64,000 nucleotides of DNA, from positions 7,006,001 through 7,070,000 of the forward strand of contig CM028675.1 in the NCBI GenBank assembly GCA_016760335.1. The letters run 5' to 3'. The notes under the pieces were generated by a model. The model worked only from the letters and a program-made list of their open reading frames with translations. It was not told where the DNA came from and did not search any database. The DNA is from Gastrodia elata (Eukaryota > Streptophyta > Magnoliopsida > Asparagales > Orchidaceae). This document shows, one piece after another, positions 51,618-62,760 of the stretch. Each line of letters begins with the position of its first letter. Position 1 is the stretch's first letter. Both the position numbers and the translations under genes were made by a program.

Positions 51618-54600
51618 CTACATGACAAGAAGATTGAATTATGCACCCAAATCAAAAATACAATAACCATAACTATATAAAATTTGATGTTATTATAATT
51701 ATATATAAATAATCAAAATAACATTTAATTTGAACATTCACATACATGCAGCACAAGCTTGATTATTTTAATCTAAATATGAATTTTAGTCCTATAAAAA
51801 TATATCAAAATCAAGACTCACTAAATCTTCCAGTGACCTATCCCTCTCACGAATGCTCACTTTCTTCTCTTCCTTCAGCATTGCGATCGTCTCATCAGCC
51901 TGGAAAAGGAAATGAGAAGGTATTATGGTCTTGTGGTCCATGCATGTTCATGCTTTCGTCATGGCATGGAAGCAAGGGAAAGAAGATGTGACACCACCAT
52001 AGATTTAGTATGAATGCCAACAAAAAGTTTTCATTTAACATAAAATGCTACATGGACAAGAACGCATGCTGTTATGATATGAATGCATGAATGTTACACC
52101 ACAATAATCAGTCAACCTCGGATAGTTTGGACTGTAGTGCACTAATCTTTGATTTCAAATCCTCAACATCCTCCACCTGCACCGATCAAGCAAACAAAAG
52201 GTTAAGAAAAAATATTTCCCATATTTGCAATATATATATATATATATAGATAGATATATATATCATTTATTTTCAAAGTTGTAACATTGAATGGATACAC
52301 AAGGATGCTACAGCACAATAATCAGTTTACCTCTGCTAGTTTGGATGTGACTATGGCTATCTTTGATTTTAAGTCCTCAACCTCCTTAGCCTTCACCTGC
52401 AAGAAATCAGGAATTTATAAGAAATAATAACAATAATAATAATAATAATAATAAAAACAATAATACTCTGCATTAGTAAAAACTAAAGGTATAGAAAAGG
52501 AGCATTGAAGTGACTTCATACATGAGTTGGATCGAAGTTCTTATCATCAAAGGAGGGATCTTTAAAGGAGACAAACTCTTTCGCTAGAACAGATGCTGGT
52601 TTCAACCTAGGAGAATCATCGGCGGCGGCCTCTTGTTTCAAAGCACCGTTAAGGGGCTGCAAAACTGGGGAATGTGGAGGGCTAACAAGATGAACTCTCA
52701 ACTTGCATTCCTCAATATTTCTTCCACTATCTTTTGAGAACTGCCAAGAGGTAAAAAAATATAAATAAATATAATACAATGCTTAATTATGTGTGAATTT
52801 GAGTTGAGGAAAATAATGAAAATAAAAGAATAAATAGTGTTCGCACAGTGGTAGGTGTTATGTCTTCATCAGTGCTTTCAAATGGAACAATGGTGCTTTG
52901 AACAAGGAACTTGTCTTTCAGTTGCAAGTCAGGTGGGGCAATGCGCTGAGCTTGCATGGTAACTAGTTTGAGAGAGAAGGAAACAATATAAGCATCAATG
53001 TAATATATATATATATATATATATATTAACAGAAAAGTTTCACCATAATTAAAAGCTTAATATTAATTAAAAAAGCAAAATACAATTTAGTCACAATATT
53101 TAAAAATTTTATTTTAGCCCTTACATTTCTTTTTTTTTTTTTTTTGCCTTAATGATAAAATTATTAAATATAACTTTTGTTCAACTCATTTCCTTTAATT
53201 TTAACTTTTTTACATAAACTACGAAGGCAAGTGAAACTATTAAATTTTGGGACTAAACAGTGAAATAGAGAGCAAGATATTTAATAGGATTAAAGCGGGT
53301 TGGATGAAATGGAGAAGCATTTCAAGAGAAATATGCGATTGAAAAATCCCACACAAAATGAAAGTGAAATTTTAAGGAGAAGCTGTAGGACTAACTATGT
53401 TACATGGGGCTGAATGTTGGCCAACAAAGAATAAACATATCGATAAATTAAGTGTTATAGAGATGAGAATATTAAAATGAATGAGTGAGTACACTCGAAG
53501 GATAAAATAAAAAATGAATTCATTCATAGAAAGGTTGGAGTAACTCTAAAAATGGATAAGATTATTAAATATTATCTTTAGATGGTTTGGGCATATTGTG
53601 TTAGACTGTTTGATGCTCATGTTAGAAAATTTGAGTTTATAAATTTTTCCCATGTTAACGACAAGGGAGCAAATGATTAGAAAGGATCTTCTTTGTTTGA
53701 AATTTAGTTAGGAGTTTCTATTTGATCGTACACAATGAAAACGAAATATTCATGTAGCTGACCCGACCTAGAAGGGTTAACGCTTAGTGTTGTTATTGTT
53801 GTTGTTGCTTTACCAAAATGAAATAAGAACTAAATCATATATAGGGACAAAATTGTATTTTATCCAATAAATCATCATGAAAGTTACACTCATTTCAAAC
53901 TCGTAAATGTTTTAGCCCTTGCAATACCTGTAAAATCACATGTAGATCGTGGCATAATGATGCCAGTGTTGGGCCTTACACAATATCTCTTCGGAGAAGT
54001 GGTTTTAACCTATAAATAATAATAATAAATTCAAATTCAAATGCATTAGATTTTACAGAAAAAAAAATTGATATTTAAGTTATCCTAAATAGTTATAATA
54101 GAATTACTAATTATCAATTTACTGGTATAAATCATGGTTATGAGAAAAGGTTTGGTTAAGACCATAATCAAAAGCTTTCCATATATTAATTAGATGTACA
54201 TGGGAGATAAATGTCAGAAGTTGAAGAGAGAAAATGCTTATAATAACTCACAAAAACAGCAATGGTGAGCCTAATAAGGAAAGGGTAAACAGAAGAAATT
54301 GTTCAAAGTATAACAGATATACAGGGGAAAATTTTGACATTGAATATGAAATACTCAGTCAAGGAATAAAATTTTAATGGCAATCTAAAATGATAAATAC
54401 TAATAGATGAAAGTTCAAGCTTAGAAAATTACCTTGAATGCAACATAGTCGCTAGATTTGTTGAAAAGCCGCACTGCACATGAGCTTTGTTTCTTCAGCT
54501 CAACTAGCAACATAAAAAACATCAATTTAAGCTATACTGGTATCAAGTTCATGGCTTCCATTAGCCTTCTTTCAAATATCCACCATGACATAAAGAATTG

Positions 54601-57600
54601 CAATCATATGCTCAGCAACCAGAAATATAAATAATAATTATAATAAAGTGAGAAAACGATTCCCTCTTAAAAGGGACAAATAGAAGAAATTAATTCAAGC
54701 AAGCATTCAAGACATCAGCATTGTTCCATAATAGAAACTTGCAAGCCCAATCCTTTCAAAATTCGAACTCTCAAAAAACTATTTACTAAAGGATTTTGCT
54801 ACGGATATTTTTTAGCATTTTCATGTTGCTAAGGACAGGGAAAAATGCTATCTAGTGTTAGATTCACAGATGTTGGAATTTATCTTGTCTCATATAATAT
54901 ATATATATATATATGCATGTATGTATCAACATAAGGATGCTTTATAAAAGACCAAAATTCTAAGACTTCATCTCATCTATCATTGATAGAGTCATCATCG
55001 ATTCAAAGTCTCTTTTACATTTAGCCTCCGTCTCCATTCATTCTACTGAGTGCCATGTGAGGTCATGCGTGAAAATATTTATCGACTAACAATAAGTTAA
55101 ATCAAACATAAGCTACTAAAGCAAACACGAGTGCTTCGAAATTTTACATTTATTTGCATGAATGAGACAGCAAAGGATAATTAGTGATACAATTTAGATA
55201 GAATTGAATATGTATGGTCCAGAGAAATGATCCATAACATTGTGATTGTTTTGTTTATATATAAAGTAAAATCAAACTAATACGATAAATAAGCAATGAC
55301 ACAGTTGTTGAAGTCCATTACCTTTACGGGTGAAACCAGAGAAAAAGAGGCGAATGTAGTAAAAGATTAATCCATGTACTTTAGTTTGTCGAACTCATTA
55401 GTATTTTATTCATTTCTTATCTTATCACTCTTGTTTTTACAATGATAATTCCTTTTACAAAAATTGTATACTGTTTTCGAAATAAATTGACATAAATGTG
55501 AAAAATGAGGCGAATGTAGTAAGAGATTGGTCCCATGTACTTCAGTTTGTCGAACTCATAAGTATTTTCTTCAATTCTTATCACTATTATTTTTGCAGAA
55601 CTTTCATTATCTAATCACTATTACGTTTATAATGTTAAATTCTTTAACAAAAATTGTATACCATTTTTCGAAAAAAAATTACATAAAAGTGAAAAGGCCA
55701 GTAGTGTTGTAAGAGATTGGTCCTATGTACTTTAGTTTGTCGAGCTCATTATTATTTAATTTATTTCTTATCTTTCACTCTTATATTTACATAATTTTTA
55801 TAAGAAGATAAACATAATAACATTTTCCAAAAATAATTACTAAACATTAAAAAAGTTTATAAAATATACCCAACATTTAATTTTTAGAATTAATTAAAAG
55901 TGCAGATGAGGACCATGAGGTATCATGCACTCTAAAAATAAGATGCAAATGCTTCATTTGTAATTAATAATGTTCAGGTGGTTAACACGTCTATAGTATA
56001 TTATAAAGACTTAGATGTTGTACATGTGAAGACCTAAATTAATCATATAGAAACAAAATAAATTTGCAATAAAAAATTTGGGATCGTAGCCTTATTTTTC
56101 GATACTTGTGTTTTTTTAATTCGAATTAAAAAATAGCTTGAAAAGGGGAATCGTATTGTTCTCCATGAAAAGAAAGACTTTTACTCCTGCAACAAGAAAA
56201 AACCTTATAATTTATATCTACATGTGTATATATATATATATACACACACGCATACACACCTCACGTAAGCTTAAATATTTATTAAAAATTATTTTAGACT
56301 CATTAGTTTTAAAATGCAAAATACATCATCTCTATTCTGCAATTTATATATAACAATAGCGCTTCAGTTGTTAAAATTAAAGCTCAGAGCGTGGCAGCTC
56401 TTTTTTTTTAATTTTAAAGAGCATTTAATTTTGAAAATGTCACTAAAAGCTGTGATTTAAGATGCTCAAATGATAATATGATTATTTTGAACCTTTAAAT
56501 AATGCCCCCATTCAAAAAACTTGGTTCTACCCCAGGTTAGTATGATTATGAAATTTTCATAATGGATTAAAACAATATTAGTTTATTCCTATGTTTTTTT
56601 AGTCTTCCTCTTACACTTTTAATATGGGCAAAATTCAAAACTTCAATATTTCTACTAGGGGTGTTGCACGGTCTATGCTTAATATGCCATCTAAGGCAAC
56701 AATTCATAATCTTATCCACTATTGGAGCCACTCAAATTTTACTAAAGATAAATTTATTTCTCATTCTATCCTTACAAGTATACCCACTCATTCACATAAG
56801 CATCAACATCTTTATAACACTTATTTTATCGACAACTTTCTTCTTTAATGGCCAACATTCAACCCCATATAACATAGATGGCTATATAGTTCTATAAAAA
56901 TTTTATTTAATTTTGAATGAGTTTATTGGATCACACAATACTCCATAAGCACTCCTCCATTTCATTTAAATAGCTTGGATCCTATTAATCACATCGCTCT
57001 CTATTTCTCCATTATGTTGAATAATTGAACCAAGTTGTTTGAAATTCTCGCTCTCTTGATCACATAGTTCTCAATAGTTGTTATCGATATTAGGGCTTCA
57101 AAAACAATTAAACTTGCACTCCATATATTCTAAATAATTGAACCAAGTTCAATATTCATGAAGTTAAATCTACCTAACATAAAATCAAATGGGTTTTGAG
57201 AAATACAAGTATCATTTTGTATCTGTATTTAATTACTCTCCCAAAATTCAATATATGATACATTAATTTGATTCATCTATAATGAGCACAATCTTGAACA
57301 TTATCTTTATTTTTGTAAATAAGTATAACAATGTTGTTTCTCCACTCACCGAACATTTTTTAGTCTTTAAGAAAATATTAAATAACTTAGTAAGTCAAGA
57401 AATCGCTTCCTTTGCCAAAACATTTTCATACATCGATAGGGATGCCATCCTTACCTATCGTTTTCTGTTATTCATTCTCTTTAAAAATTTTCAAATCTTA
57501 GCTTCATTAATATGGTCAATGAAAATATAATTGAGACTATTTTTATAACTATTAAGCTCACTTATACTAATTGTATTTGTACAGCCTTCATTAAAAAATT

Positions 57601-60600
57601 TAGTAAAATTATTCATACATTTATATTTAATATCTTCAAGCTAAGAAATTTTTATTATTATCTTTGAATTATTTAACAAGTCATATTTTTAGTTTTTTTA
57701 TCACTTTGGCTAGTTTATAAATGTCACTCTCCCTCAAAATTATCTAACTTATTATATAAATCCATGAATGATACACTCTTAGCATCACAAAATGCCCTTT
57801 TGAATTCATAAAAAGTTCATATTTTTCTTTCAATTCTCCTTAGTCTTATTTTAAAATCATTTTTATAGCACACATTTTATTTTTAATCTTAAATTAAATA
57901 TCTTGTTTCCACTGTCATGCATCTTTATTATAGGGTACTATTCTTTTTGATTCACCAATTAAATTTTTGCTATATTACAAATACAACTAGCAATTGAATT
58001 CCACATAAAGTTGACTTCACCTACAAAATTTTATTGTCAAGTTCTAAAACTTTCCTCTTAAGAATATCTATATTACTCTTCATAAGATTTTTCCATCTAA
58101 TTTTATGACAATTTAAATTTTATATTACTTTTATGATCCCTAAATTTCAAATCCAAAACCAATAAGTGATGTTGGGTTATCAAATAATCATTTGGAATAA
58201 TCTTACAATGTTTACAATATAAATGATTCTTTAAGAGAAAATAATCAATTTAAATTTTGAAAGTTCTATTTTTATAAATGATAATATAAACCTCCATTTT
58301 CTTAAAATATTAGTAATCATAAGATCATAAGCTAAAGCAAACTATAAAATCATTCTTCCTTTTCATTAATCTCTCCAAAATCAAAACCACCATGAATACT
58401 ATTAAAAAATTTAAAAACCTTTCTAATATTTTCATCTAAATCTCTTCCTATAAAAAATATCTTCTCTTGGAGTATTTCTTAAATCAACTCATCCAAATCA
58501 TACCAAAATCTTTCTTTTATACACATTCAATTTTATCTGAGGGTTGCATTATTCAAAATTATTCCATTAATTATAAGTTTTAAAGATATAATTCTATTGC
58601 CCAACCTTTGAACTTCTACATATCCTTTAATTTAACATTACCCTCGAGCGCCGACATAGCGGCCTGTGCACACTTTTCACTGCATTCAGGCAATGAAGCG
58701 TGTCAATATCATAATAGGATACAATGAATATTTAAGAGAATCATATCACAATATGATTCAGCAATGTTTTACGCTAGCGATCGACTACCTAACCAACTCT
58801 CTTCTCACATCCAAAACTTGGGACCTGCAATGGTGGAGCTTTTCATAATAGACTAATAATTTGAAATTTTTTTGTTTACAAGCATTTAGTTGATCAATAT
58901 AAAATTAAAAATATTGAAAACAAATTAGTATGCCATGTTGAAACAAATTAGAAAGGTGCTTTGAAAGTTATAAATCTAACATGGGCTAACCTAAAGCATG
59001 TCTATTATTAAACAATTACCAAAATGAATTGTATAATCAATTTCAAAATTATTAACAAAAAAAATTCTATATTCAAATATTATGAATGAATTGAAATATT
59101 TTGTCATCATAATTGGTTTTGTTAAAGAATTTTGAAGATGATCTATGCTATAATTTACCCACACACAACATATATAAGGCTTTATGAGTTATTTATGCAT
59201 TGAAGTAAATTACCATTATTCTATTAGTGAATTTGTACCATATGAACACCCAAACTATTCAACAATATTTCATCCGAATCCAATTGAGTATGCACAGAGA
59301 AATATTCAAGTTCAAGCAAAAATGATTAGATTGAAGATATGATAGTTCATAAATTGATTGAAATTTAATTTAGATGCATGAGATATCTTCAAATGCATTA
59401 TAAATGAAACTATATTAGCAATGAATTTAAACTTATAACGAAAACAGCAAATTATTTTCATGAACTCGAACCTTCTTTTAGTAACATGTCAAAACAAGAA
59501 TTATAATAAGCATAAAATCACATGTAAATATAAGCAAAAGAAAGCTAGCAAAATGTGTGGGTATGGCACCCAAGAGCCCTGCCCCAATTCGCACCGTGAT
59601 CATAACGCCAAACACACACAAACCCAAGATCAGCCCCATGTTGTGCTTAGACCAGACACCATGGCCCAACCCACTGCGTGCACACCACCCCGCCTAGCCC
59701 CACCCCGGCCGCATCTAGTCTTTGTTCCGACACGGCCCCACCATGTAATGTCAGCCCACGCCACGCCCACGCCACGCCCACGCCACGCTCGCACCGCCTC
59801 ACCCATAGTGCTCCTACATTTAGCCCCAACCCAACCAAATTGTGCATGAGAATCCCTGCCCCAACTGCTCATGAGACGCCCTACCCTATCCTTCCCCGTT
59901 GCACCCCCATTGCGACCATACTTCACCTCAATCTGCCCGCATTGTGAACGCGCAATCCATCACCCCCCTAGGTCGCTCCCTCACTTCATCCTGATCCGTC
60001 TCTGTTGAGCAGGCACAAACCCCGGACAAATCCCTCCTCATCTTGTCATGCACCCCCACCGCCCCCAATTATTCTTTTATTAATATTTTATGTATTCAGT
60101 TAAATTGTTTAATATATTGCATATCTTTCCGTAGGCATTTCAGCCTGTCTCACACACTGTCTTAGCACCATGAACATCTCAACCCATCCCATTGCAATAC
60201 AACACAAAAGCCTCCCTTTTATGTATTAATATATTTTAAAGAATATATTAATAATTAACAATAATATATTTTCTTTTATTCAATTAACTAATATAAATTT
60301 TGACAGGCACATCATAGTGTAAGAAGATGCAGCCATTATAATCTGGCAGCATTGTTCACTAGAAATCTCTACTTGTTCAAACAAATAAAGTAAATTCTCT
60401 CCATCTGCAGTTACCCAAGCCGGGCATTCTGAGTTTGCTGTCAGTGCACACTTTCCTTTAATACTAAACTAGCAAATTTCCTTAACAAACCAAACCCATG
60501 TCTGAATGCTAAAATGATCTCAATCAAATGTGCAGTAGTAGTGGAATCATGTGGGAAAATTAGAAATAGAATTTTAAAAGAGCCGTCTGATGGATGATCA

Positions 60601-62378
60601 CAAAAACATTATTTCATTAGTTATACATATTTGGATGATGCAAACATTAGAGGAAAACAAATTTTAAGCCAATAAATAAATGACATCATTACTATAATGA
60701 ATATACTCATAATAAAAGTATTTAAGAGATGATCAAACCTCAAAAATCCCATCTCTCAGTTGTTGTATGATCATTCATGCATCACAGTAAAAATTCAATC
60801 TATCCTGCAACACTCAGCTCAATCTTCACCGTGCTCATCTTATCTCTCCTCACGCAGAACTCATTATTTGTTTTTAAATTCATTTCTCTTTAATTTATAA
60901 CAACAACACCTAGCCTTAATCCCGCTAGGTGGGATTGGGTAATTTCTTTTAAATTAAAAGTGCAATTAACAATATAAATAAAAATCATGTTGTAAACCGT
61001 ATATTTTTTAAATGACTTAATAACATAAATAGAAGAAAGCAGCTAGTGAATATATTTGAGATCGAGGATGAGAATGATACTTCAATGAGATGGAAATTTC
61101 TTTCGATAATGTTCAGGTCAATGGCACTGTAGCTTAAGAAATTGGTATGTCTCGAACGCTTCACTTTGGCTTGTATGTACGTGCTCTTAAATATTAAAGT
61201 TAGACTACGAATGAAAAATTATAGACAGTAGGTTCAAAAGTATATTTATATATGTAGACTAAGGTGTGTTTCTGTCAATTAAAACAAAATAAAAATAAAA
61301 GCCAACTAACTTTTCAAGTTCAATCATTCCAATTTTTAAAAGAACCAAATACATGACTATGTATTAGTTTGATTTCTAAGCATTTGAAGTGAAAGTTTAA
61401 CCAGCAATCCTAACAGAGCACAAAAACGTAAATATCCTACATAAAGCGCCAATTTATTAAATATACTGCAGTATCACCTTAATAACTTTCACTAACTGAT
61501 TCCAAAGTATAAGCTATGTTATCTAAAAGTGAGAAAACAATCCTTAGCACTATGTAAGGATAGAACTCGTGAGAGATTATAGATCTTAAGGCATATACAA
61601 GACTGATGGATTTCTAATGGCAAAAATTACTATATTAAGTAAGAAAAAGGGTAAAATGGCTAGCATTTGCATCAAAAAGAAAAAAGCAAGAAGATAAATA
61701 AAGTGGGGAAGAGACTAAATGTGAAAATAGTGTGAAAGTAAAGAGGCCAATAAAGGAACATGGCCATAAGTTTGCAATAAAAGTCTTGCATAAAGTGATA
61801 ACTGAAACCATATTTTAAAAGTAAGGCTGATGATGCTGAAGGTGGTGGCGGTGGTTAACTTCCACGATATGAAATCCCAACAACAAAAGGTCCCAACAAC
61901 TAAAAACTTTTTATTTGAAATTTTCAAGATTTTCCAACACTCTTCACCTATTCCGAGAAAAAATACCAGTAATAATTCAGATAAATCACGCATCAATTGT
62001 GAAAATAAATCTGAGTCCATATATAGATGGAGTTTCGATGGAGAATCAGAACCCTGATTTCTATTTTGGAAATTCGAAACAAATAAGTTACCCACCAAAC
62101 AGTCGGTTGAGTGCAAATGCCTTCAATCTCTAAACTCGTCCCACAAAGAAATATGAAAAAAAAGACAAACTAGAACTCACTGTGATTTCTCAAAACCCAG
62201 CCAAAGACCATGACATTTAAATGATTAATTATATGATGCATACAAAAACTCTTCAACAGTAAACGGCGTACATAAAAACAGGCACTATTGCTCGTCACAG
62301 ACAAAATTTAAACCCTAAAAGAAACTTACATGAAAATTTGAGTTCCCTCGGTTGGATCTCCAGAAGCTCCGATTCCAT
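51507..62378 (-). CDS. VAP27: VAP27-like vesicle-associated membrane protein (MSP domain), complete, 9 coding exons
   Basis: VAP proteins sit in the ER membrane by a C-terminal anchor and use an MSP domain to bind FFAT-motif partners at ER contact sites; plant VAP27s join ER-plasma membrane contacts. Coding exons in order: 62330-62378, 54433-54503, 53928-54009, 52847-52962, 52522-52740, 52331-52396, 52117-52176, 51822-51899, 51507-51617. They sum to 852 nt and 283 residues with every frame agreeing. Residues 1-125 are the MSP domain: LLEIQPRELKF, KKQSSCAVRLFNKSSDYVAFK, VKTTSPKRYCVRPNTGI, MQAQRIAPPD and KDKFLVQSTIV, with the K-T-T and K-F residues that line the FFAT groove. Residues about 126-179 are a Pro/Ser-rich linker. 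About 180-247 are coiled coil. About 261-281 (FPAFFVIFIWMVGISMGYLW) are the anchor. The protein ends WRP. Intron 1 is 7829 bp. Confidence 0.95.
51822..51899 (-). CDS. VAP27: VAP27 coding exon 8
   Basis: 26 codons, ADETIAMLKEEKKVSIRE then RDRSLEDL, end of the coiled coil. Acceptor TTCCAG, donor GTGAGT. Confidence 0.92.
52117..52176 (-). CDS. VAP27: VAP27 coding exon 7 (coiled coil, duplicate of exon 6)
   Basis: 20 codons, VEDVEDLKSKISALQSK then LSE. Same phase as exon 6, and the introns downstream of both share CACAATAATCAGT before the exon on the plus strand. Confidence 0.9.
52331..52396 (-). CDS. VAP27: VAP27 coding exon 6 (coiled coil)
   Basis: 22 codons, VKAKEVEDLKSKIAIVTSK then LAE, phase 0 on both sides. 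Strongly similar to exon 7 in protein, DNA and flanking intron sequence. Confidence 0.9.
52522..52740 (-). CDS. VAP27: VAP27 coding exon 5 (end of MSP, linker)
   Basis: Reads FSKDSGRNIEECKLRVHL, VSPPHSPVLQPLNGALK and on to FDDKNFDPTH: the last MSP strand and a Pro/Ser/Ala-rich linker. 73 codons, phase 0 at both ends. Confidence 0.94.
52847..52962 (-). CDS. VAP27: VAP27 coding exon 4
   Basis: Completes Val, then TMQAQRIAPPDLQLKDKF, LVQSTIVPFESTDEDITP, TT. Donor GTGCGA is weaker than the others. It follows an intron carrying an RTE LINE tail. Confidence 0.94.
53286..53809 (+). mobile_element. RTE-type LINE, 3' end, plus strand, in VAP27 intron 3
   Basis: Reads RIKAGWMKWRSISREICD, then MLHGAECWPTKNKHIDKL, VIEMRILK, YTRRIK and RWFGHI, ending IRKDLL and HVADPT. 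This is the conserved C-terminal part of plant RTE ORFs. The 3' end is the typical short tail GCTTAGTGTTGTTATTG with (GTT)n. Several stops; 5'-truncated and dead. Confidence 0.85.
53928..54009 (-). CDS. VAP27: VAP27 coding exon 3
   Basis: Reads VKTTSPKRYCVRPNTGI then IMPRSTCDFT, the signature MSP segment that contacts FFAT motifs. Acceptor TTATAG, donor GTATTG. Confidence 0.94.
54433..54503 (-). CDS. VAP27: VAP27 coding exon 2
   Basis: After TTGCTAG, completes Phe and reads ELKKQSSCAVRLFNKSS then DYVAFK, part of the MSP beta sandwich. Donor GTAATT. Confidence 0.93.
55340..55800. repeat. Three-unit tandem repeat, about 155-190 bp per unit
   Basis: Units start near 55347, 55501 and 55690 with GTAGTAARAGATT, then CCATGTACTTYAGTTTGTCG, CTCAT and later AAAAATTGTATAC. 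They have diverged by substitutions and small insertions, so the array is not recent. Confidence 0.75.
55900..56035. mobile_element. Possible MITE relative of 19183-19425
   Basis: Shares GAGGTATCATGCACTCTAAAA with the internal motif at 19308 and has similar AT-rich context. Ends and target site not defined. Confidence 0.3.
56540..58560 (-). mobile_element. RTE-type LINE relic, minus strand, endonuclease to RT end
   Basis: Minus-strand reading in order: endonuclease end (FNSIHGGFDFGEINEK, IDYFLLKNHLYCKHCKII, LITQHHLLVLDLKF at about 58400-58130), RT (EWRNNIVILIYKNKDNVQDC at about 57345-57270 and PFDFMLGR at about 57190), and the C-terminal part (LYGVECWPLKKK at about 56870-56840, YTCKDRMRNKF at about 56780, VAPIVDKIM at about 56730, VRGRLKK at about 56605). 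The same protein family as the 53286-53809 fragment. Numerous stops. Confidence 0.8.
59550..60060. other. C-rich block with 11-bp minisatellite
   Basis: About 500 bp of C-rich plus-strand sequence in an AT-rich intron. 59755-59787 is three perfect copies of CCCACGCCACG. Open frames on both strands (129 plus, 98 minus codons) follow from low stop density in CpC-rich DNA and have no recognised similarity. Origin unknown. Confidence 0.5.
60897..60946 (-). mobile_element. LINE (RTE) 3' tail, minus strand
   Basis: The reverse complement CCCACCTAGCGGGATTAAGG then CTAGGTGTTGTTGTTA is the highly conserved 3' terminus of plant RTE LINEs with a (TTG)n tail. Only this tail remains. Confidence 0.7.
62330..62378 (-). 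CDS. VAP27: VAP27 coding exon 1
   Basis: Reads MESELLEIQPRELKFS plus the first base of a Phe codon completed after intron 1, before donor GTAAGT (62329). A possible 5'-UTR intron acceptor TTCCAG lies at about 62449. Confidence 0.93.
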
Positions 62379-62760
62379 TCGCAGGAAGGCCTCTGACTTA
62401 AATGTTCACAATCCCAAACTCCACTCCCTTAATCTACGAAATTCTAACCTGGAAGATCAAAGAGGAAACAATATCAAATCCCAACGAAAAGACCAGGATT
62501 ATACAATGTTTCCAAATCACATCATCACACGACCAAATGGATCAAGGACTAAGAAAGCACAATACCAACAATCCCTTATCTGGATCTTTACTATCAACGC
62601 TCGAAGAAATATGTAGTTAGAAGTCGGTGAGCAGCAAAGGCCTCCCGCAGAGCGAAGTCTCCAATAGAATCAAAAATGAGCAAGAGAGAGACAGAGTTCG
62701 ATGAATCGTTCTACCCCTCTGGAATTTAACAGGCAGCCCGTTGAACAAGTGCCAGTCTGA
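62379..62760 (-). promoter_or_regulatory. VAP27 5' UTR and core promoter region
   Basis: GC content rises here compared with both flanks, as expected for a plant 5' UTR. Possible acceptor TTCCAG at about 62449 suggests a 5'-UTR intron. CTCTCTCTTGCTC on the minus strand (about 62695-62680) may be a Y patch. No clear TATA box. Confidence 0.4.

Larger units (their letters stand above)
54504..62329 (-). other. VAP27 intron 1 (7.8 kb)
   Basis: Bounded by GTAAGT (62329) and TTGCTAG (54504). Contains a three-unit tandem repeat, a possible MITE, a long RTE LINE relic, a GC-rich block and a LINE 3' tail, described separately. The stretches 58860-59550 and 60950-62320 show nothing recognisable; frames at 61715-62133 overlap on both strands and have no known match. 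Confidence 0.85.

Noticed and set aside
52516..52779. Single-exon 87-codon gene
   Set aside because: It is VAP27 exon 5 read through into its introns.
59460..59947. Genes of 89-129 codons in the C-rich block
   Set aside because: Overlapping frames on both strands, low-complexity peptides, no splice context.
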